Assembly (NCBI RefSeq): GCF_000472425.1
Contig: NZ_AXAI01000006.1
Coordinates: 62,001 to 126,000 of the forward strand
DNA from: Bradyrhizobium sp. Tv2a-2
GTDB taxonomy: Bacteria; Pseudomonadota; Alphaproteobacteria; Rhizobiales; Xanthobacteraceae
Direction: 5' to 3'
DNA length: 64,000 nt
In this document: one piece after another, positions 35,394-47,670 of the stretch
Layout: each line of letters starts with the position of its first letter
Numbering within the stretch: the first letter of the stretch is position 1
The notes under the pieces: model-generated
The model's database searches: none
What the model was told of the DNA's origin: nothing
Seen by the model: only the letters and a program-made list of their open reading frames with translations
Translations under genes and position numbers: made by a program

Positions 35394-35906
35394 TTAGGGA
35401 TAGCCGCGCAGCATCAAATGGTCTGAGCGGACCTCCCAGCTTTCCAGCCGGTCGAGGAAGCTCATGCCGAGCAGGTTGGTCTTCATCTGGCCATGCGGCA
35501 CCACCAGCGCCGGGACCGAACGCTCGACCAGCTTGCCGATCGCAAGCCGGTCCAGGGTCAGCCGCGCCGCCTTGGTATGGCCGCCGGCGGTCTCGACGTC
35601 GACATCGTACTCCAATAGCTCCAGCGGAAGGCCCGCGGCGCGCGCGGTTTCGTAGGTGAGCACCACCGAGGTGGCGCCGGTGTCGACCACCATGGGAGCG
35701 ATGACGCCGTTGATTCTGGCGCGCAGTGCGAACTCGCCATTCTGGCCGCGCGCGATCTGCACCGCTCGGGAGGTTGACAGCGAGCGCTCGCGCATCACTT
35801 CCGACAGCGTCTCGCTGGCGCGCGCGACCCGCTCCGGATCCTTGTAGGCGACCACGGCGCCTGCGGTGAAGGCCAGCATGATCAGGACCAAAACCATGCG
35901 GCTCAT
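35394..35906 (-). CDS. Retropepsin-like aspartic protease, TIGR02281 type
   Basis: 170 residues from ATG 35906. An N-terminal signal/anchor (MVLVLIMLAFTAGAVVAY) precedes a single retroviral-type protease domain: FALRARINGVIAPMVVDTGATSVVL carries the catalytic D-T-G-A, followed by AAGLPLELLEYDVDVETAGG and the closing LLGMSFLDRLESWEVRSDHLML. Clan AA proteins of this size are common in Rhizobiales and likely act as dimers in the periplasm; substrates are unknown. It lies 25 bases after the DUF1289 gene and is probably cotranscribed with it. Confidence 0.88.
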   Translation of the reverse strand: MSRMVLVLIMLAFTAGAVVAYKDPERVARASETLSEVMRERSLSTSRAVQIARGQNGEFALRARINGVIAPMVVDTGATSVVLTYETARAAGLPLELLEYDVDVETAGGHTKAARLTLDRLAIGKLVERSVPALVVPHGQMKTNLLGMSFLDRLESWEVRSDHLMLRGYP

Positions 35907-35931
35907 CGCGCGCCTCCTGCGTGGCGGCGCG

Positions 35932-36132
35932 TCAGCCCGCTTTGCCGCCGCCTGACGGCTTGAGCCCAGCGTCCAGCATGCGCCGGGTGAGGGTGGCCAT
36001 CACGGCCTGCCGCTCGGCGCTTTCCAGGCGATGCCAGCTTGCGATCTCCGGCAGCGTGCGGCCGCAGCCGTAACAGAGGCCACTTCCGGGATCGATCATA
36101 CAGACTGCGATGCACGGCGATTCTTTGCTCAT
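35932..36132 (-). CDS. DUF1289 domain protein
   Basis: 66 residues from ATG 36132; a TTG nine codons upstream is an alternative. The pattern SPCIAVCMIDPGSGLCYGCGRTLPEI with four cysteines (C-x3-C-x7-C-x2-C) followed by ASWHRLESAERQAVMATL defines DUF1289, a likely small metal-binding protein of unknown role. It is the upstream partner of the aspartic protease gene. Confidence 0.88.
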   Translation of the reverse strand: MSKESPCIAVCMIDPGSGLCYGCGRTLPEIASWHRLESAERQAVMATLTRRMLDAGLKPSGGGKAG

Positions 36133-36173
36133 CAGGAATGATAGTGAAGGCGATTTCAATGCCGGCGCAAGAG

Positions 36174-37787
<1,614 letters not shown>

Positions 37788-37948
37788 CAAACAACACAAA
37801 TCCTGCCCACGAACCGCGCGGGCTTTTTGCATCGTCTATCTCTGGCGCCAAATCCTTAAGAGCTGCCTTAAGAAGCTAAGAATTCTCGTTAACGGATGGT
37901 TAAATTAATGACTGTGAGCGCGTCGTCGACGCGCTCAGCATGGCCCGT

Positions 37949-38818
37949 TCACTTCTCCAGCCGCGCCAGGAGGCTCGACGTGTCCCAGCGCTTGCCGCCG
38001 AGCTTCTCGACCTCGGCATAGAACTGGTCGACCAGTGCGGTGACGGGAAGCGTGGCGCCGTTGCGCCGGGCTTCCGCGATGCAGATCGAGAGGTCCTTGC
38101 GCATCCATTCCACGGCAAAGCCGAAATCGAACTTGCCCTCGTTCATGGTCTTGTAGCGGTTCTCCATCTGCCAGGACTGTGCGGCGCCCTTGGAGATGGT
38201 GTCGATTACGGCCTGCACGTCGAGGCCGGACTTCTTCGCAAAATGAATGCCCTCCGAGAGGCCCTGGACGAGGCCTGCGATACAGATCTGGTTGACCATC
38301 TTGGTGAGCTGGCCGGCGCCCGCGGGGCCCAGGCGTTTGCACATCCGCGCATAGGCCGCGATAACAGGCTCGGCGCCGGCGTAAGCGGCTTCGTCGCCGC
38401 CGCACATCACCGTGAGCACGCCATTCTCGGCACCGGCCTGGCCGCCGGAGACGGGGGCGTCGACGAATTTGAAGCCGCCCTTGTTGGCCTCAGCGTAGAG
38501 TTCGCGTGCGACCTCGGCGGAGGCGGTGGTGTGATCGACAAAGGTCGCGGCCTTCTTCATGCCGGAAAAAGCGCCGTCGGGACCGATGGTGACCGCGCGC
38601 AGGTCGTTGTCATTGCCGACGCAGCACATCACGAAATCCTGGCCTTCGGCAGCGGCCTTCGGAGTCGGCGCGGCGCGGCCGCCGAACTTTTCAACCCATT
38701 GCCGAGCCTTGGCTGCGGTGCGGTTGTAGACCGTCACCTCATGGCCGCCCTTTTTCACGAGGTATCCAGCCATCGGGAATCCCATGACGCCGAGACCGAT
38801 AAAAGCGACTTTAGCCAT
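37949..38818 (-). CDS. NAD(P)-dependent oxidoreductase, 3-hydroxyisobutyrate dehydrogenase family
   Basis: 289 residues from ATG 38818 (MAKVAFIGLGVMGFPMAGYL); longer frames upstream add an untypical extension. The Rossmann motif GLGVMG is followed by the substrate-binding DAPVSGGQAGAENGVLTVMCGG and the catalytic-lysine segment GQLTKMVNQICIAGLVQGLSE. The enzyme should oxidise a beta-hydroxy acid (3-hydroxyisobutyrate, tartronate semialdehyde or similar); which one cannot be fixed by reading. Monocistronic, cytoplasmic, divergent from the VOC gene. Confidence 0.9.
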   Translation of the reverse strand: MAKVAFIGLGVMGFPMAGYLVKKGGHEVTVYNRTAAKARQWVEKFGGRAAPTPKAAAEGQDFVMCCVGNDNDLRAVTIGPDGAFSGMKKAATFVDHTTASAEVARELYAEANKGGFKFVDAPVSGGQAGAENGVLTVMCGGDEAAYAGAEPVIAAYARMCKRLGPAGAGQLTKMVNQICIAGLVQGLSEGIHFAKKSGLDVQAVIDTISKGAAQSWQMENRYKTMNEGKFDFGFAVEWMRKDLSICIAEARRNGATLPVTALVDQFYAEVEKLGGKRWDTSSLLARLEK

Positions 38819-38989
38819 CTGTTCTACCTTGCTACCTTGGGTTCTTGGCCCAGCCGCTTGAGGCCGGGCGGAGGGAAGGGCGCACCATACCCCCTCGAAT
38901 GTGAAGGGCAACGCCTTCCGTGGCTGTAGGCGGTAAATTCGTGCTAGGATATCCTGTCAACGAAGGCCCAAAAAAAGGGAGTGTTTCGC

Positions 38990-39427
38990 ATGAGCGTGGG
39001 CGTGCTCGATCATTTCAACATCCGGACCCGGAAGCTTGCCGATACGGTCCGTTTCTATGAGGACGTTCTGGGGCTGGAGAATGGCGCGCGGCCGAACTTC
39101 GCGTTCCCGGGGGCCTGGATGTACAGCGAGGGCAAGCCGGTGGTGCATCTCGTCGATATTTCGCCGACCGCGGAAGCCCAAAAGCCCGATTCCGGCTGCG
39201 TCCATCATGTCGCCTTTGTCAGCCGAGGGTTTGATGCCATGCGGCAGCGGCTGCAGTCCAAGGGCATGCAATTCGAGGCACGGCAGGTTCCCGGCGGCGA
39301 TCTCTGGCAGATCTTCGTCAATGACCCCAACGGCGTCATGATCGAGCTGAATTACGAGGCTGCCAAGGAAGCCAGCGGGGCCGCGCCGGACGTGGCCGCC
39401 GACGATATCGGAGCGAAGGTCGCGTAG
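38990..39427 (+). CDS. VOC (glyoxalase/dioxygenase superfamily) protein
   Basis: 145 residues from ATG 38990 with an AAAGGGAG site upstream. Two beta-alpha-beta-beta-beta modules are visible: VLDHFNIRTRKLADTVRFYEDVLGL, then HHVAFVSRGFDAMRQRLQSKG and the closing IFVNDPNGVMIELNY. Metal ligands are likely His10, His in VHLVDI or HHVAF, and Glu in MIELNY, as in glyoxalase-like proteins. The reaction is unknown. Between a divergent dehydrogenase and the Mrp ATPase gene. Confidence 0.88.
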   Translation: MSVGVLDHFNIRTRKLADTVRFYEDVLGLENGARPNFAFPGAWMYSEGKPVVHLVDISPTAEAQKPDSGCVHHVAFVSRGFDAMRQRLQSKGMQFEARQVPGGDLWQIFVNDPNGVMIELNYEAAKEASGAAPDVAADDIGAKVA

Positions 39428-39532
39428 GCGGGCTGGCCCTGCCGAAGCTCGCAGAGCAAAGGCGGGAACCGCTGTTCTTTTCTGCCAATCCGTCCTATCT
39501 GTCCGGAAAGATAGATCGGACGGAGAAGCGTT

Positions 39533-40666
39533 TTGAGTGTGACGCAGCAACAGGTTCTCGATGCCCTCGCTTTGGTGAAGTCGCCGCGCGGGGTTGCGCT
39601 CACCAACGCCAATGTGCTGTCGGCGATTGCCATCAATGATGGCAAGGTGTTTTTCTCCATCAATGTCGATGCGGCCGAGGCGCGCGCCTGGGAAGACGTG
39701 CGGGCGGCGGCCGAACGCGCGGTGCGCGCGCTGCCCGGCGTTTCTACTGCGATGATCGCGCTCACCGCCGAGCGCAAGCCGGGAGCGGCTCCGCAGGCTG
39801 CAAGGCAGGCTCCAGGGCCGGGCGTGGCGCCGGTCTCATCACACCGTCCGCCGCACAGTCCCGCCGGCTCGCCGATGGCGCGGCAGGCGGAGATTCCCGG
39901 CATCGCCGCGGTGATTGCGGTCGCCTCGGGCAAGGGCGGCGTCGGCAAGTCGACCACCGCGCTCAACCTCGCGCTCGGCCTGAAGGCGCTGGGCTTGCGC
40001 GTGGGCCTGCTCGATGCCGACATCTACGGTCCCTCGGTGCCGCGGCTAACGGGCATTCGCGAAAAGCCCGAGCTCAATGACGGCCGCAAGATGATCCCGA
40101 TCGAGCGTTTTGGTCTCTCGATCATGTCGATCGGCTTCCTGGTCGAGGAAGACACCGCGATGATCTGGCGCGGGCCGATGGTGATGTCGGCGATCACCCA
40201 GATGCTCCGCGACGTCGCCTGGGGCACGCTCGACGTGCTTGTTGTCGACATGCCCCCGGGTACGGGCGACGCGCAGCTGACGCTTGCGCAGAACGTTCCG
40301 CTGAAAGGCGCCGTCATCATCTCCACCCCGCAGGACCTCTCCCTGATCGATGCGCGGCGGGGCTTGGCGATGTTCAAGAAGGTCAACGTCCCAGTGCTCG
40401 GCATCATCGAGAACATGAGCTACTTCCAGTGCCCGCATTGCGGCACGCGCTCGGATATATTCGGCCATGGAGGGGCGCGGCATGAGGCTGAGCGGCTCGG
40501 TGTTCCGTTCCTCGGCGAAGTACCCCTGCACATCGCGATTCGCGAAACCTCGGATGCCGGAAATCCCGTGGTGGTCAGCGAGCCCGACGGCCCGCATGCT
40601 GCGATCTATCGCGCCATTGCAGGTCAGGTGCGCGAGCAGCTCAAGGGTGTGATCGCGGCTGCCTGA
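39533..40666 (+). CDS. Mrp/NBP35/ApbC-family iron-sulfur carrier ATPase
   Basis: 377 residues from TTG 39533 (ggag upstream; no suitable ATG). Residues 1-80 form a MIP18/DUF59-like domain. After a Pro-rich linker comes the deviant P-loop GKGGVGKST (133-141), LDADIYGPSVPRLTG, VDMPPGTGDAQLTLAQ (Walker B) and, near the C-terminus, SYFQCPHCG with the CxxC that binds a transferable Fe-S cluster. The protein is a cytoplasmic Fe-S cluster carrier. It stands alone between the VOC gene and the TRAP binding-protein genes. Confidence 0.93.
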   Translation: MSVTQQQVLDALALVKSPRGVALTNANVLSAIAINDGKVFFSINVDAAEARAWEDVRAAAERAVRALPGVSTAMIALTAERKPGAAPQAARQAPGPGVAPVSSHRPPHSPAGSPMARQAEIPGIAAVIAVASGKGGVGKSTTALNLALGLKALGLRVGLLDADIYGPSVPRLTGIREKPELNDGRKMIPIERFGLSIMSIGFLVEEDTAMIWRGPMVMSAITQMLRDVAWGTLDVLVVDMPPGTGDAQLTLAQNVPLKGAVIISTPQDLSLIDARRGLAMFKKVNVPVLGIIENMSYFQCPHCGTRSDIFGHGGARHEAERLGVPFLGEVPLHIAIRETSDAGNPVVVSEPDGPHAAIYRAIAGQVREQLKGVIAAA

Positions 40667-40831
40667 CGAGGGAGACGGGTCGATCTGCGACTTTGGTTTA
40701 ATCACCCGTCTGTTTCACCACCTCGTCATGCCAATGTTGCGTTTTCGACCGCGACTTTCCGTGTTAAAGGCCCGCCTCTGAGCGCTTCGGTTCGACTTCA
40801 GGTCGCGTCGCCGGAAGCATGCTTGCTATGA

Positions 40832-41959
<1,128 letters not shown>

Positions 41960-41982
41960 TCCTATCCTTAAGTCGTATAGAG

Positions 41983-42014
41983 AAGCCCGGTCTCGCCAGA
42001 GGCCGGGCTTTTTT
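41983..42014 (+). terminator. Rho-independent terminator after TRAP binding protein 1
   Basis: Arms aagcccgg (41983-41990) and ccgggctt (42003-42010) followed by a T-run to 42014, 23 bases after the stop. It suggests that copy 1 is transcribed separately from copy 2. Confidence 0.85.
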
Positions 42015-42073
42015 GCCGCGTCCGGACCTCAAACAGGGGATGGAAATCGGAAACCGTTTGTTCCATGTTTCTG

Positions 42074-42129
42074 GCATGATCCGGAAAAGTGTGTAGCGGT
42101 TTTCCGAACAGATCATGCTCAGTCAAAGA
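42074..42129 (+). repeat. Dispersed intergenic repeat, family B
   Basis: gcatgatccggaaaagtgtg and the following bases through gatcatgctcagtcaaaga match copies at 51301-51359 (inverted) and 59250-59301. Internal ccggaaaa/ttttccg arms form a hairpin. It lies between the two TRAP binding-protein genes. Confidence 0.8.
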
Positions 42130-42188
42130 GCCAAGCCTCGGGAAGAAGGCAAATGACACAGTCAAAAACACAATCAGAGGGAGAGAAC

Positions 42189-43277
42189 ATGAAACGTCGA
42201 GACTTTATCAAGGTCACCGGCTTGGGCGTGGCAGGCGCCGCAAGCGTGGCGGCTCCGGCAATCGCGCAGAGTATGCCGGAGATCAAGTGGCGCATGACGA
42301 CGAGCTGGCCGAAATCGCTCGACACGCTGCATGGCGGCGCCGAGATGATGGCCAAGATGGTCGGAGAAGCCACCGACAACAAATTCCAGATCCAGACGTT
42401 TGCCGCCGGCGAGATTGTGCCCGGCCTGCAGGTGCTGGATGCCGTGCAGAGCGCGACGGTGGAGATGGGCCATACCGCCTCCTACTATTATTTCGGCAAG
42501 GACCCGACCTTCACCTTCGGCTCCTCGATCCCGTTCGGGCCCGACATGCGCATCAACCAAGCCTGGTACATGATGGGCGGCGGCAAGGAGATCCTCAACG
42601 ACTTCTACAAAAGCTACAACATCACCTCGCTTCTTGCCGGTAACACCGGTTGCCAGATGGGTGGCTGGTTCAGGAAGGAGATCAACACCGTCGATGATCT
42701 GAAGGGCCTGAAATTCCGCATCGGCGGCTTTGCCGGGCGGGTGATGCAGAAGCTCGGCTGCGTGCCGCAGCAGCTTGCCGGCGGCGACATCTATCCGGCG
42801 CTGGAAAAGGGCACCATTGATGCGGCGGAATGGGTCGGCCCCTATGACGACGAGAAGCTCGGCCTCTACAAGGTCGCGCCGCACTACTACTATCCGGGCT
42901 GGTGGGAAGGGGGCCCGATGCTGCTCGCCTTCATCAACCTCGACAAATGGAACGCGCTGCCGAAATATTATCAGAGCCTGCTCGAGCAGGCCGGCCACTT
43001 CGCCAACAACTGGATGATGGCGAAATACGACACAGTGAATCCAAACGCGCTGCGCAAGCTGCTCGCGGGCGGGGCCAAGCTGCATCCGTTCTCACCGCCG
43101 ATCATGGAAGCATCGTTCAAGGCAGCCAAGGAGCTGCACAACGAGGTGTCGGCGTCGAACGCGAACTTCAAGAAGGTCTACGAATCCCTGACCAACTATT
43201 CCAACAACAGCTACGCTTGGTTCCAGGTCGCCGAAGTCGGCTACGACAACTTCATGGCAAGGCATACGCAGAGTTGA
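42189..43277 (+). CDS. TRAP transporter solute-binding protein (DctP family), copy 2
   Basis: 362 residues from ATG 42189 with GAGGGAG upstream; the frame opens 12 codons earlier without support. Tat signal MKRRDFIKVTGLGVAGAASV, cleavage after APAIAQ. The mature sequence parallels copy 1 ([75 protein letters not shown]) but differs in ligand-pocket regions (PFGPDMRINQAWYMMGGGKE against [20 protein letters not shown]), so a related but different substrate is likely. Ends convergently with the DctM gene across a shared terminator. Confidence 0.92.
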   Translation: MKRRDFIKVTGLGVAGAASVAAPAIAQSMPEIKWRMTTSWPKSLDTLHGGAEMMAKMVGEATDNKFQIQTFAAGEIVPGLQVLDAVQSATVEMGHTASYYYFGKDPTFTFGSSIPFGPDMRINQAWYMMGGGKEILNDFYKSYNITSLLAGNTGCQMGGWFRKEINTVDDLKGLKFRIGGFAGRVMQKLGCVPQQLAGGDIYPALEKGTIDAAEWVGPYDDEKLGLYKVAPHYYYPGWWEGGPMLLAFINLDKWNALPKYYQSLLEQAGHFANNWMMAKYDTVNPNALRKLLAGGAKLHPFSPPIMEASFKAAKELHNEVSASNANFKKVYESLTNYSNNSYAWFQVAEVGYDNFMARHTQS

Positions 43278-43300
43278 GGGTGGCTGAGAGCGCAAATGTG

Positions 43301-43331
43301 AAACCCCGGAGCGAGAGCTCCGGGGTTTTTT
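43301..43331. terminator. Bidirectional terminator between TRAP binding protein 2 and DctM
   Basis: Perfect 12-bp stem aaaccccggagc / gctccggggttt with loop gaga, flanked by T-runs when read in either direction. It sits between the two convergent stops. Confidence 0.88.
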
Positions 43332-43358
43332 AAGTGCTGAGCGCAACTGCCGAACGGA

Positions 43359-44960
43359 TCACTGCTTCGGTGGTCCCAGATCCAGCGGCGGCAGGTCGAT
43401 CTGCGGGACTTCGATCTTGACCTTGTTGAGATCGATATTCTGGGGCTTGTCCAGCAGGCCGGTCACAGTGATCGGGAAGGCGATCACGAGCGCGACCATC
43501 AACGCCTGCAGGCCGATCCAGGGCATGGCGCCCCAATAGATGTCGGAACTCTTGACCTCCTTCGGCGCCACGCCGCGCAGATAGAACAGCGCGAAGCCGA
43601 ATGGCGGGTGCAGGAATGAGGTCTGCATGTTGACGCAGAGCATCACGCCGAACCAGATCAGCGCCGGTCCTTCTCCCACCACCGGCCCAAGGATCTTCTG
43701 TGCAATCGGCGCGATCATCGGCAGGATGATGAAGGCGATCTCGAAGAAGTCGAGGAAGAACGCCAGGAAGAAGATGAACAGGTTGATGAAGATCAGGAAG
43801 CCCCAGACACCGCCGGGCAGGGACGTCAGCATGTGCTCCAGCCACACGCCGCCGGAGACGCCGAGGAACACCACCGAGAAGCAGGTCGAGCCGATCAGGA
43901 TGAAGGTAACCATGGTGGTGATGCGCATGGTCGTCTGATAGCCCTGCTTGATCAGGTCGCGCAGCTCCGGGATGCGAGCGGCTTCGACGCAGATCCAGGC
44001 CACCGCGAAATAGGTAACGGCAAAGGCCAGCTTGAAGATCAAGTTCTCCGTGTAGAGCATGGCGATGACGGTGCCGATGCCAGCCGCGATCACGCCAACG
44101 ATCAGGATCTTGCTGCCGGTGCGGCTGAAGTCCTTGTGATGTATGGCGGCAAGCACGATGGCGCCGACCGCGCCCATGGCGCCGGCTTCAGTCGGCGTCG
44201 CCAGCCCCATCATCATGGTGCCGAGCACGACGAAGATCAGCACCGCCGAGGGGATGATGCCGAGCAGGCATTTGCGCCACAATGGCCAGCCGGTCAGCGT
44301 ACGCGCTTCTTTCGGCACCGGCGGCACGTGGTCGGGCTTGAAGATGCCGAGCACGAAGGTGTAGCCGGCGAACAGGATGATCTGGAAGATCGACGGGCCC
44401 CAGGCGCCGAGATACATGTCGCCGACCGACTTGCCGAGCTGGTCGGCGAGCACGATCAGGACCAGCGAGGGCGGCACCAGCTGCGTGATGGTGCCGGAGG
44501 CCGCGAGCACGCCGGTGATGTAGCGCATGTTGTAGCCGTAGCGGATCATCACCGGCATCGAGATCAGCGCCATGGCGATGACCTGCGCCGCCACCGTGCC
44601 GGTGATGGCCCCCAGGATGAAGCCGACGATGATGACGGAGTAGCCGAGGCCGCCGCGGATCGGGCCGAACAACTGGCCCATCGAATCCAGCATGTCCTCG
44701 GCAAGCCCGCAGCGCTCCAGGATCGCGCCCATGAACGTGAAGAAGGGGATCGCGAGCAACAGCTCGTTGGAGAGCACGCTTCCGAACACGCGGCCCGGAA
44801 TCGCCTGCAGGAAGTTGAGGTCGAAGAAGCCGAGATGGATGGCGAGGAAGCCGAACGAGAGTCCGACGGCGGCGAGCGTGAAGGCGACCGGAAAGCCGAT
44901 CAGCATCGCCAGAACCAGGCCGCCGAACATCAAAGGCGGCATCATTTCCAGCGTGATCAT
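43359..44960 (-). CDS. TRAP transporter large permease (DctM family)
   Basis: 533 residues from ATG 44960, which overlaps the stop of the small permease gene (ATGA). Around twelve spans are visible, with the family signatures LLAIPFFTFMGAILERCGLAEDML, ITGTVAAQVIAMALISMPVMIRYGYN (the conserved Gly/Thr-rich loop), VPPSLVLIVLADQLGKSVGDMYLGA and FLHPPFGFALFYLRGVAPKEV near the end. It is longer than classical DctM proteins (about 430 residues) because of an extra central segment, a feature of the TRAP group that pairs with TakP-like binding proteins. Couples solute uptake to an ion gradient in the inner membrane. Confidence 0.92.
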   Translation of the reverse strand: MITLEMMPPLMFGGLVLAMLIGFPVAFTLAAVGLSFGFLAIHLGFFDLNFLQAIPGRVFGSVLSNELLLAIPFFTFMGAILERCGLAEDMLDSMGQLFGPIRGGLGYSVIIVGFILGAITGTVAAQVIAMALISMPVMIRYGYNMRYITGVLAASGTITQLVPPSLVLIVLADQLGKSVGDMYLGAWGPSIFQIILFAGYTFVLGIFKPDHVPPVPKEARTLTGWPLWRKCLLGIIPSAVLIFVVLGTMMMGLATPTEAGAMGAVGAIVLAAIHHKDFSRTGSKILIVGVIAAGIGTVIAMLYTENLIFKLAFAVTYFAVAWICVEAARIPELRDLIKQGYQTTMRITTMVTFILIGSTCFSVVFLGVSGGVWLEHMLTSLPGGVWGFLIFINLFIFFLAFFLDFFEIAFIILPMIAPIAQKILGPVVGEGPALIWFGVMLCVNMQTSFLHPPFGFALFYLRGVAPKEVKSSDIYWGAMPWIGLQALMVALVIAFPITVTGLLDKPQNIDLNKVKIEVPQIDLPPLDLGPPKQ

Positions 44961-45496
44961 TGGGTCGGCCTCTCATACTTGGCGTCGATCGTCACTTCGC
45001 CCTTCAGAGCTGCGACGCGCTTGATGACCTCGGAGACGCCCTGCAGCGCCAGCATCACGAAGCCCGAAGGGATGACGAATTTAATGGGCCAGCGGAGCAG
45101 GCCGCCGGCATTGCCGCTCATCTCGCCGACCGAATAGGACTGCATGAAGAACGGCCAGGATAGATAGGCGAGCAACAGGCACGACGGGATCAGGAAGAAC
45201 AGCGTGCCGATCATGTCGAGCCAGAGCTGGCCGCGCTCGGACAGGAAGAGATAGAAGATCTCGACCCGCACATGCTCGTTCCTCTTGAAGGTGTAGGACG
45301 CCCCGAACATCACGAGGATCGCGAACATGTACCATTGCGCCTCGAGCCAGCCGTTGGACGAGTAGTCGAAGGCGTAGCGGATCATGGCGTTGCCGGCGCT
45401 GAGCAGACAGGCGAACAGCACCATCAGGTTGCAGACATAGCCGATCTTCTCGTTGATCTGGTCGATCGCAGTACTGATTGCCAGCAATGGGCGCAT
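44957..45496 (-). CDS. TRAP transporter small permease (DctQ family)
   Basis: 179 residues from ATG 45496 with GCGGAG eight bases upstream; the frame opens 22 codons earlier without support. Four spans: IGYVCNLMVLFACLLSAGNAMI, WYMFAILVMFGASYTF, LDMIGTLFFLIPSCLLLAYL and KFVIPSGFVMLALQGVSEVI. The segment WLEAQWYMFAILVMFGASYTFKRNEHVRVEIF is the usual DctQ signature. Forms the membrane complex with the DctM product. Confidence 0.92.
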   Translation of the reverse strand: MRPLLAISTAIDQINEKIGYVCNLMVLFACLLSAGNAMIRYAFDYSSNGWLEAQWYMFAILVMFGASYTFKRNEHVRVEIFYLFLSERGQLWLDMIGTLFFLIPSCLLLAYLSWPFFMQSYSVGEMSGNAGGLLRWPIKFVIPSGFVMLALQGVSEVIKRVAALKGEVTIDAKYERPTQ

Positions 45497-45869
45497 CGTA
45501 TTCTCCGCGGCGGTGCCGTTATGGGCGCGCGCCGAAAACTGCAATAAGCATCGTTTCGCCACTGCGAGCGGAATTCGCGCAGTCGCGGCTCACCTGTCGG
45601 AGCGATTGCAATGACCGTCCCTCCCACATGAAGCTTTCGCCGTCTTGACTACGCGACCCGGCGTAGCGGCCCATCCGGCCCAGCAGGCATCGAAAGCAAT
45701 CGCACGTAAACCAGCGCGCCTTTCGCCGTCAATCGGAAAATGGGCAAATTGACGCGTCCGCAAGCCGTTGCGGTGCCTTGGTAAATCGGACACGTGGAGG
45801 AGGGGGCGTCGCTTCTCCCTCTCCCGCAGGCGACCGCAGGCGGGGCGAGGTGGAATGCGCGGGAGCGCC
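45497..45869. other. Upstream region of the TRAP permease genes
   Basis: About 370 bases between the moaA stop and the small permease start. No gene or clear promoter pair recognised. A run ccctctcccgcaggcgacc followed by ggcggggcgagg near 45826-45852 forms an imperfect GC hairpin that could end moaA on the minus strand or be a degenerate repeat. Confidence 0.35.
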
Positions 45870-46904
45870 TCAGCCCCCCGTCACGCTCATATGGCGAGAG
45901 ACGCTGGGGCGGTTGTGGCGGCGGTCGATGATGAAATCATGGCCCTTGGGCTTCAAGCCGATGGCGCGGTCGATGGCAGTGGCGAGCAGCTCGTCGTCGG
46001 CAGAGAGACGCAGCGGCTTGCGCAGATCGGCGGCATCCTCGTGGCCGAGGCAGGTGTGGAGGGTGCCGGTGCAGGTGATACGCACGCGATTGCAGGCCTC
46101 GCAGAAATTATGGGTCATCGGCGTGATGAAGCCGAGCTTGCCGCCGGTCTCGCTGACATGGACATAGCGCGCCGGGCCGCCCGAGCTCTCCGCAAGGTCG
46201 GTCAGCGTGTATCGCTTGGCAAGGCGCGCACGCAGCACCGAGAGCGGCACATACTGGTCGATGCGGCCTTCGCCGATCTCGCCCATCGGCATCACCTCGA
46301 TCAAGGTGAGTGCCATGCCCTTGCCGTGCGCCCATTCCATCAGGCTGGGGATCTCGTCCTCGTTCAAGTTCTTCAAGGCGACCGCGTTGATCTTCACGGC
46401 CAGGCCCGCGGCGCGGGCGGCCTCGATGCCGGCCAGCACCTTGTCGAGTTCGCCCCAGCGGGTGATGGCCCGGAATTTTACGGGGTCGAGCGTATCAAGG
46501 GAGACGTTGATGCGCCGGATGCCGCAATCGGCGAGCTCGGCGGCATGACGCGCAAGCTGCGTGGCGTTGCTGGTCATTGTCAATTCGTTCAACGCGCCGC
46601 TCTTGAGGTGACGCGAGAGCGATCGCACCAGCGACATCACGTTGCGCCGGACCAGCGGCTCGCCGCCAGTGAGGCGAAGCTTCTTCACGCCCTTGGCGAT
46701 GAAGGCCGAGCAGAGCCGGTCGAGTTCCTCTAGCGTCAAGAGATCGGCTTTCGGCAGGAAGGTCATGTCTTCCGCCATGCAATAGAAGCAGCGCAGGTCG
46801 CAACGGTCGGTGACCGAGACACGCAGATAGCTGATGGTCCGTCCGTAAGGATCGGTCATCGCGCGCGAGGCGTGGGAGAGAGTGTCAAACGGGGCGTCGG
46901 TCAT
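45870..46904 (-). CDS. moaA: GTP 3',8-cyclase (molybdenum cofactor biosynthesis protein A)
   Basis: 344 residues from ATG 46904; a TTG four codons upstream is an alternative. First enzyme of molybdopterin synthesis, a radical SAM enzyme. The N-terminal cluster motif is CDLRCFYC (Cys35, Cys39, Cys42) and the C-terminal substrate-binding cluster is [32 protein letters not shown] and the C-terminal Gly-Gly, which is needed for activity in MoaA, are also present. Other moa genes are not in the window. Cytoplasmic. Confidence 0.95.
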   Translation of the reverse strand: MTDAPFDTLSHASRAMTDPYGRTISYLRVSVTDRCDLRCFYCMAEDMTFLPKADLLTLEELDRLCSAFIAKGVKKLRLTGGEPLVRRNVMSLVRSLSRHLKSGALNELTMTSNATQLARHAAELADCGIRRINVSLDTLDPVKFRAITRWGELDKVLAGIEAARAAGLAVKINAVALKNLNEDEIPSLMEWAHGKGMALTLIEVMPMGEIGEGRIDQYVPLSVLRARLAKRYTLTDLAESSGGPARYVHVSETGGKLGFITPMTHNFCEACNRVRITCTGTLHTCLGHEDAADLRKPLRLSADDELLATAIDRAIGLKPKGHDFIIDRRHNRPSVSRHMSVTGG

Positions 46905-47040
46905 GAAGGAACTCAAGCTGCGGCGGCCGCAAGCCGCTGCGGGCCGCTTCCCATCACCGCAATGTAAGCATCAATACAAGCCCCGACAATCCGACGATTG
47001 CCGGATTGAGTCGCGAAGCGTTCACGCTGCGCTGCGAAAG

Positions 47041-47514
47041 TCAGCGGCTTCCAGGAGGCGGGGCGGCGTTCGAATCGGGGAACGCCGAATCGGCTGGCGC
47101 TGCCAGCTTGGGCTTCGTCTTCGGGTGCATCTTGCGTGCCTTGGGCGGCGGTCCCGCCGGCTGCAGTTCTGCGAACACCGGGTTCGGATCGGTCGTGGTG
47201 GTGGCGGACGTGGTGAGGTCGCCGGGGTTCTTGACCACTGCTACAGTCACGGTCGCCGGCTGGTATTTGGCGAGGGCGTAGGTCACGGTGAAGCTCGCGT
47301 CAGGGGCGGGCACCGAGACCGAGCAGGGGGTCTTGCAGCCAGGTCCCAGCGACGTCTTGGCGTCCGCGCCCGATGGCTGCGACTCCAGCTGGACCTGGAT
47401 GTTCGGCGGCTTGGATTTGAAATAGTCGCTGAAGGAGGTGGACGAGCAACCACCCAGGCTTGCTCCCGCAAGGGCGCAAGCCCCGGCTAAGGCAGTCGCG
47501 ATAACACGCCGCAT
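47041..47514 (-). CDS. Putative lipoprotein with PEGA-like beta domain
   Basis: 157 residues from ATG 47514; the frame opens 26 codons upstream. A lipoprotein signal (MRRVIATALAGACALAGASL, then GGC) anchors it to a membrane. The mature part holds a short beta-sandwich (VQLESQPSGADAKTSLGPGC, KTPCSVSVPAPDASFTVTYA, KYQPATVTVAV) resembling PEGA-type domains, with two cysteines that may form a disulfide (GPGCKTPC). It ends in a Pro/Lys-rich tail. No operon partner; function unknown. Confidence 0.75.
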   Translation of the reverse strand: MRRVIATALAGACALAGASLGGCSSTSFSDYFKSKPPNIQVQLESQPSGADAKTSLGPGCKTPCSVSVPAPDASFTVTYALAKYQPATVTVAVVKNPGDLTTSATTTTDPNPVFAELQPAGPPPKARKMHPKTKPKLAAPADSAFPDSNAAPPPGSR

Positions 47515-47670
47515 TTTGGTCGATCCGTCACTCTTTGCGGCAAGTTGCCGTAATCCCGCGGCGACCATAGGAGGGTCAAGATAGCGGCGCAACCGCGCGG
47601 GAGCGCATCGTTAATTGATGGTTAATGCATACCGGTACGAGAGTCCCGAAACGGAACAGTTTTCAAGGGT

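Noticed and set aside
43833..45137. 434-codon plus-strand frame opposite the TRAP permease genes
   Set aside because: Antisense shadow rich in His/Asp/Arg; DctM and DctQ are clear on the other strand.
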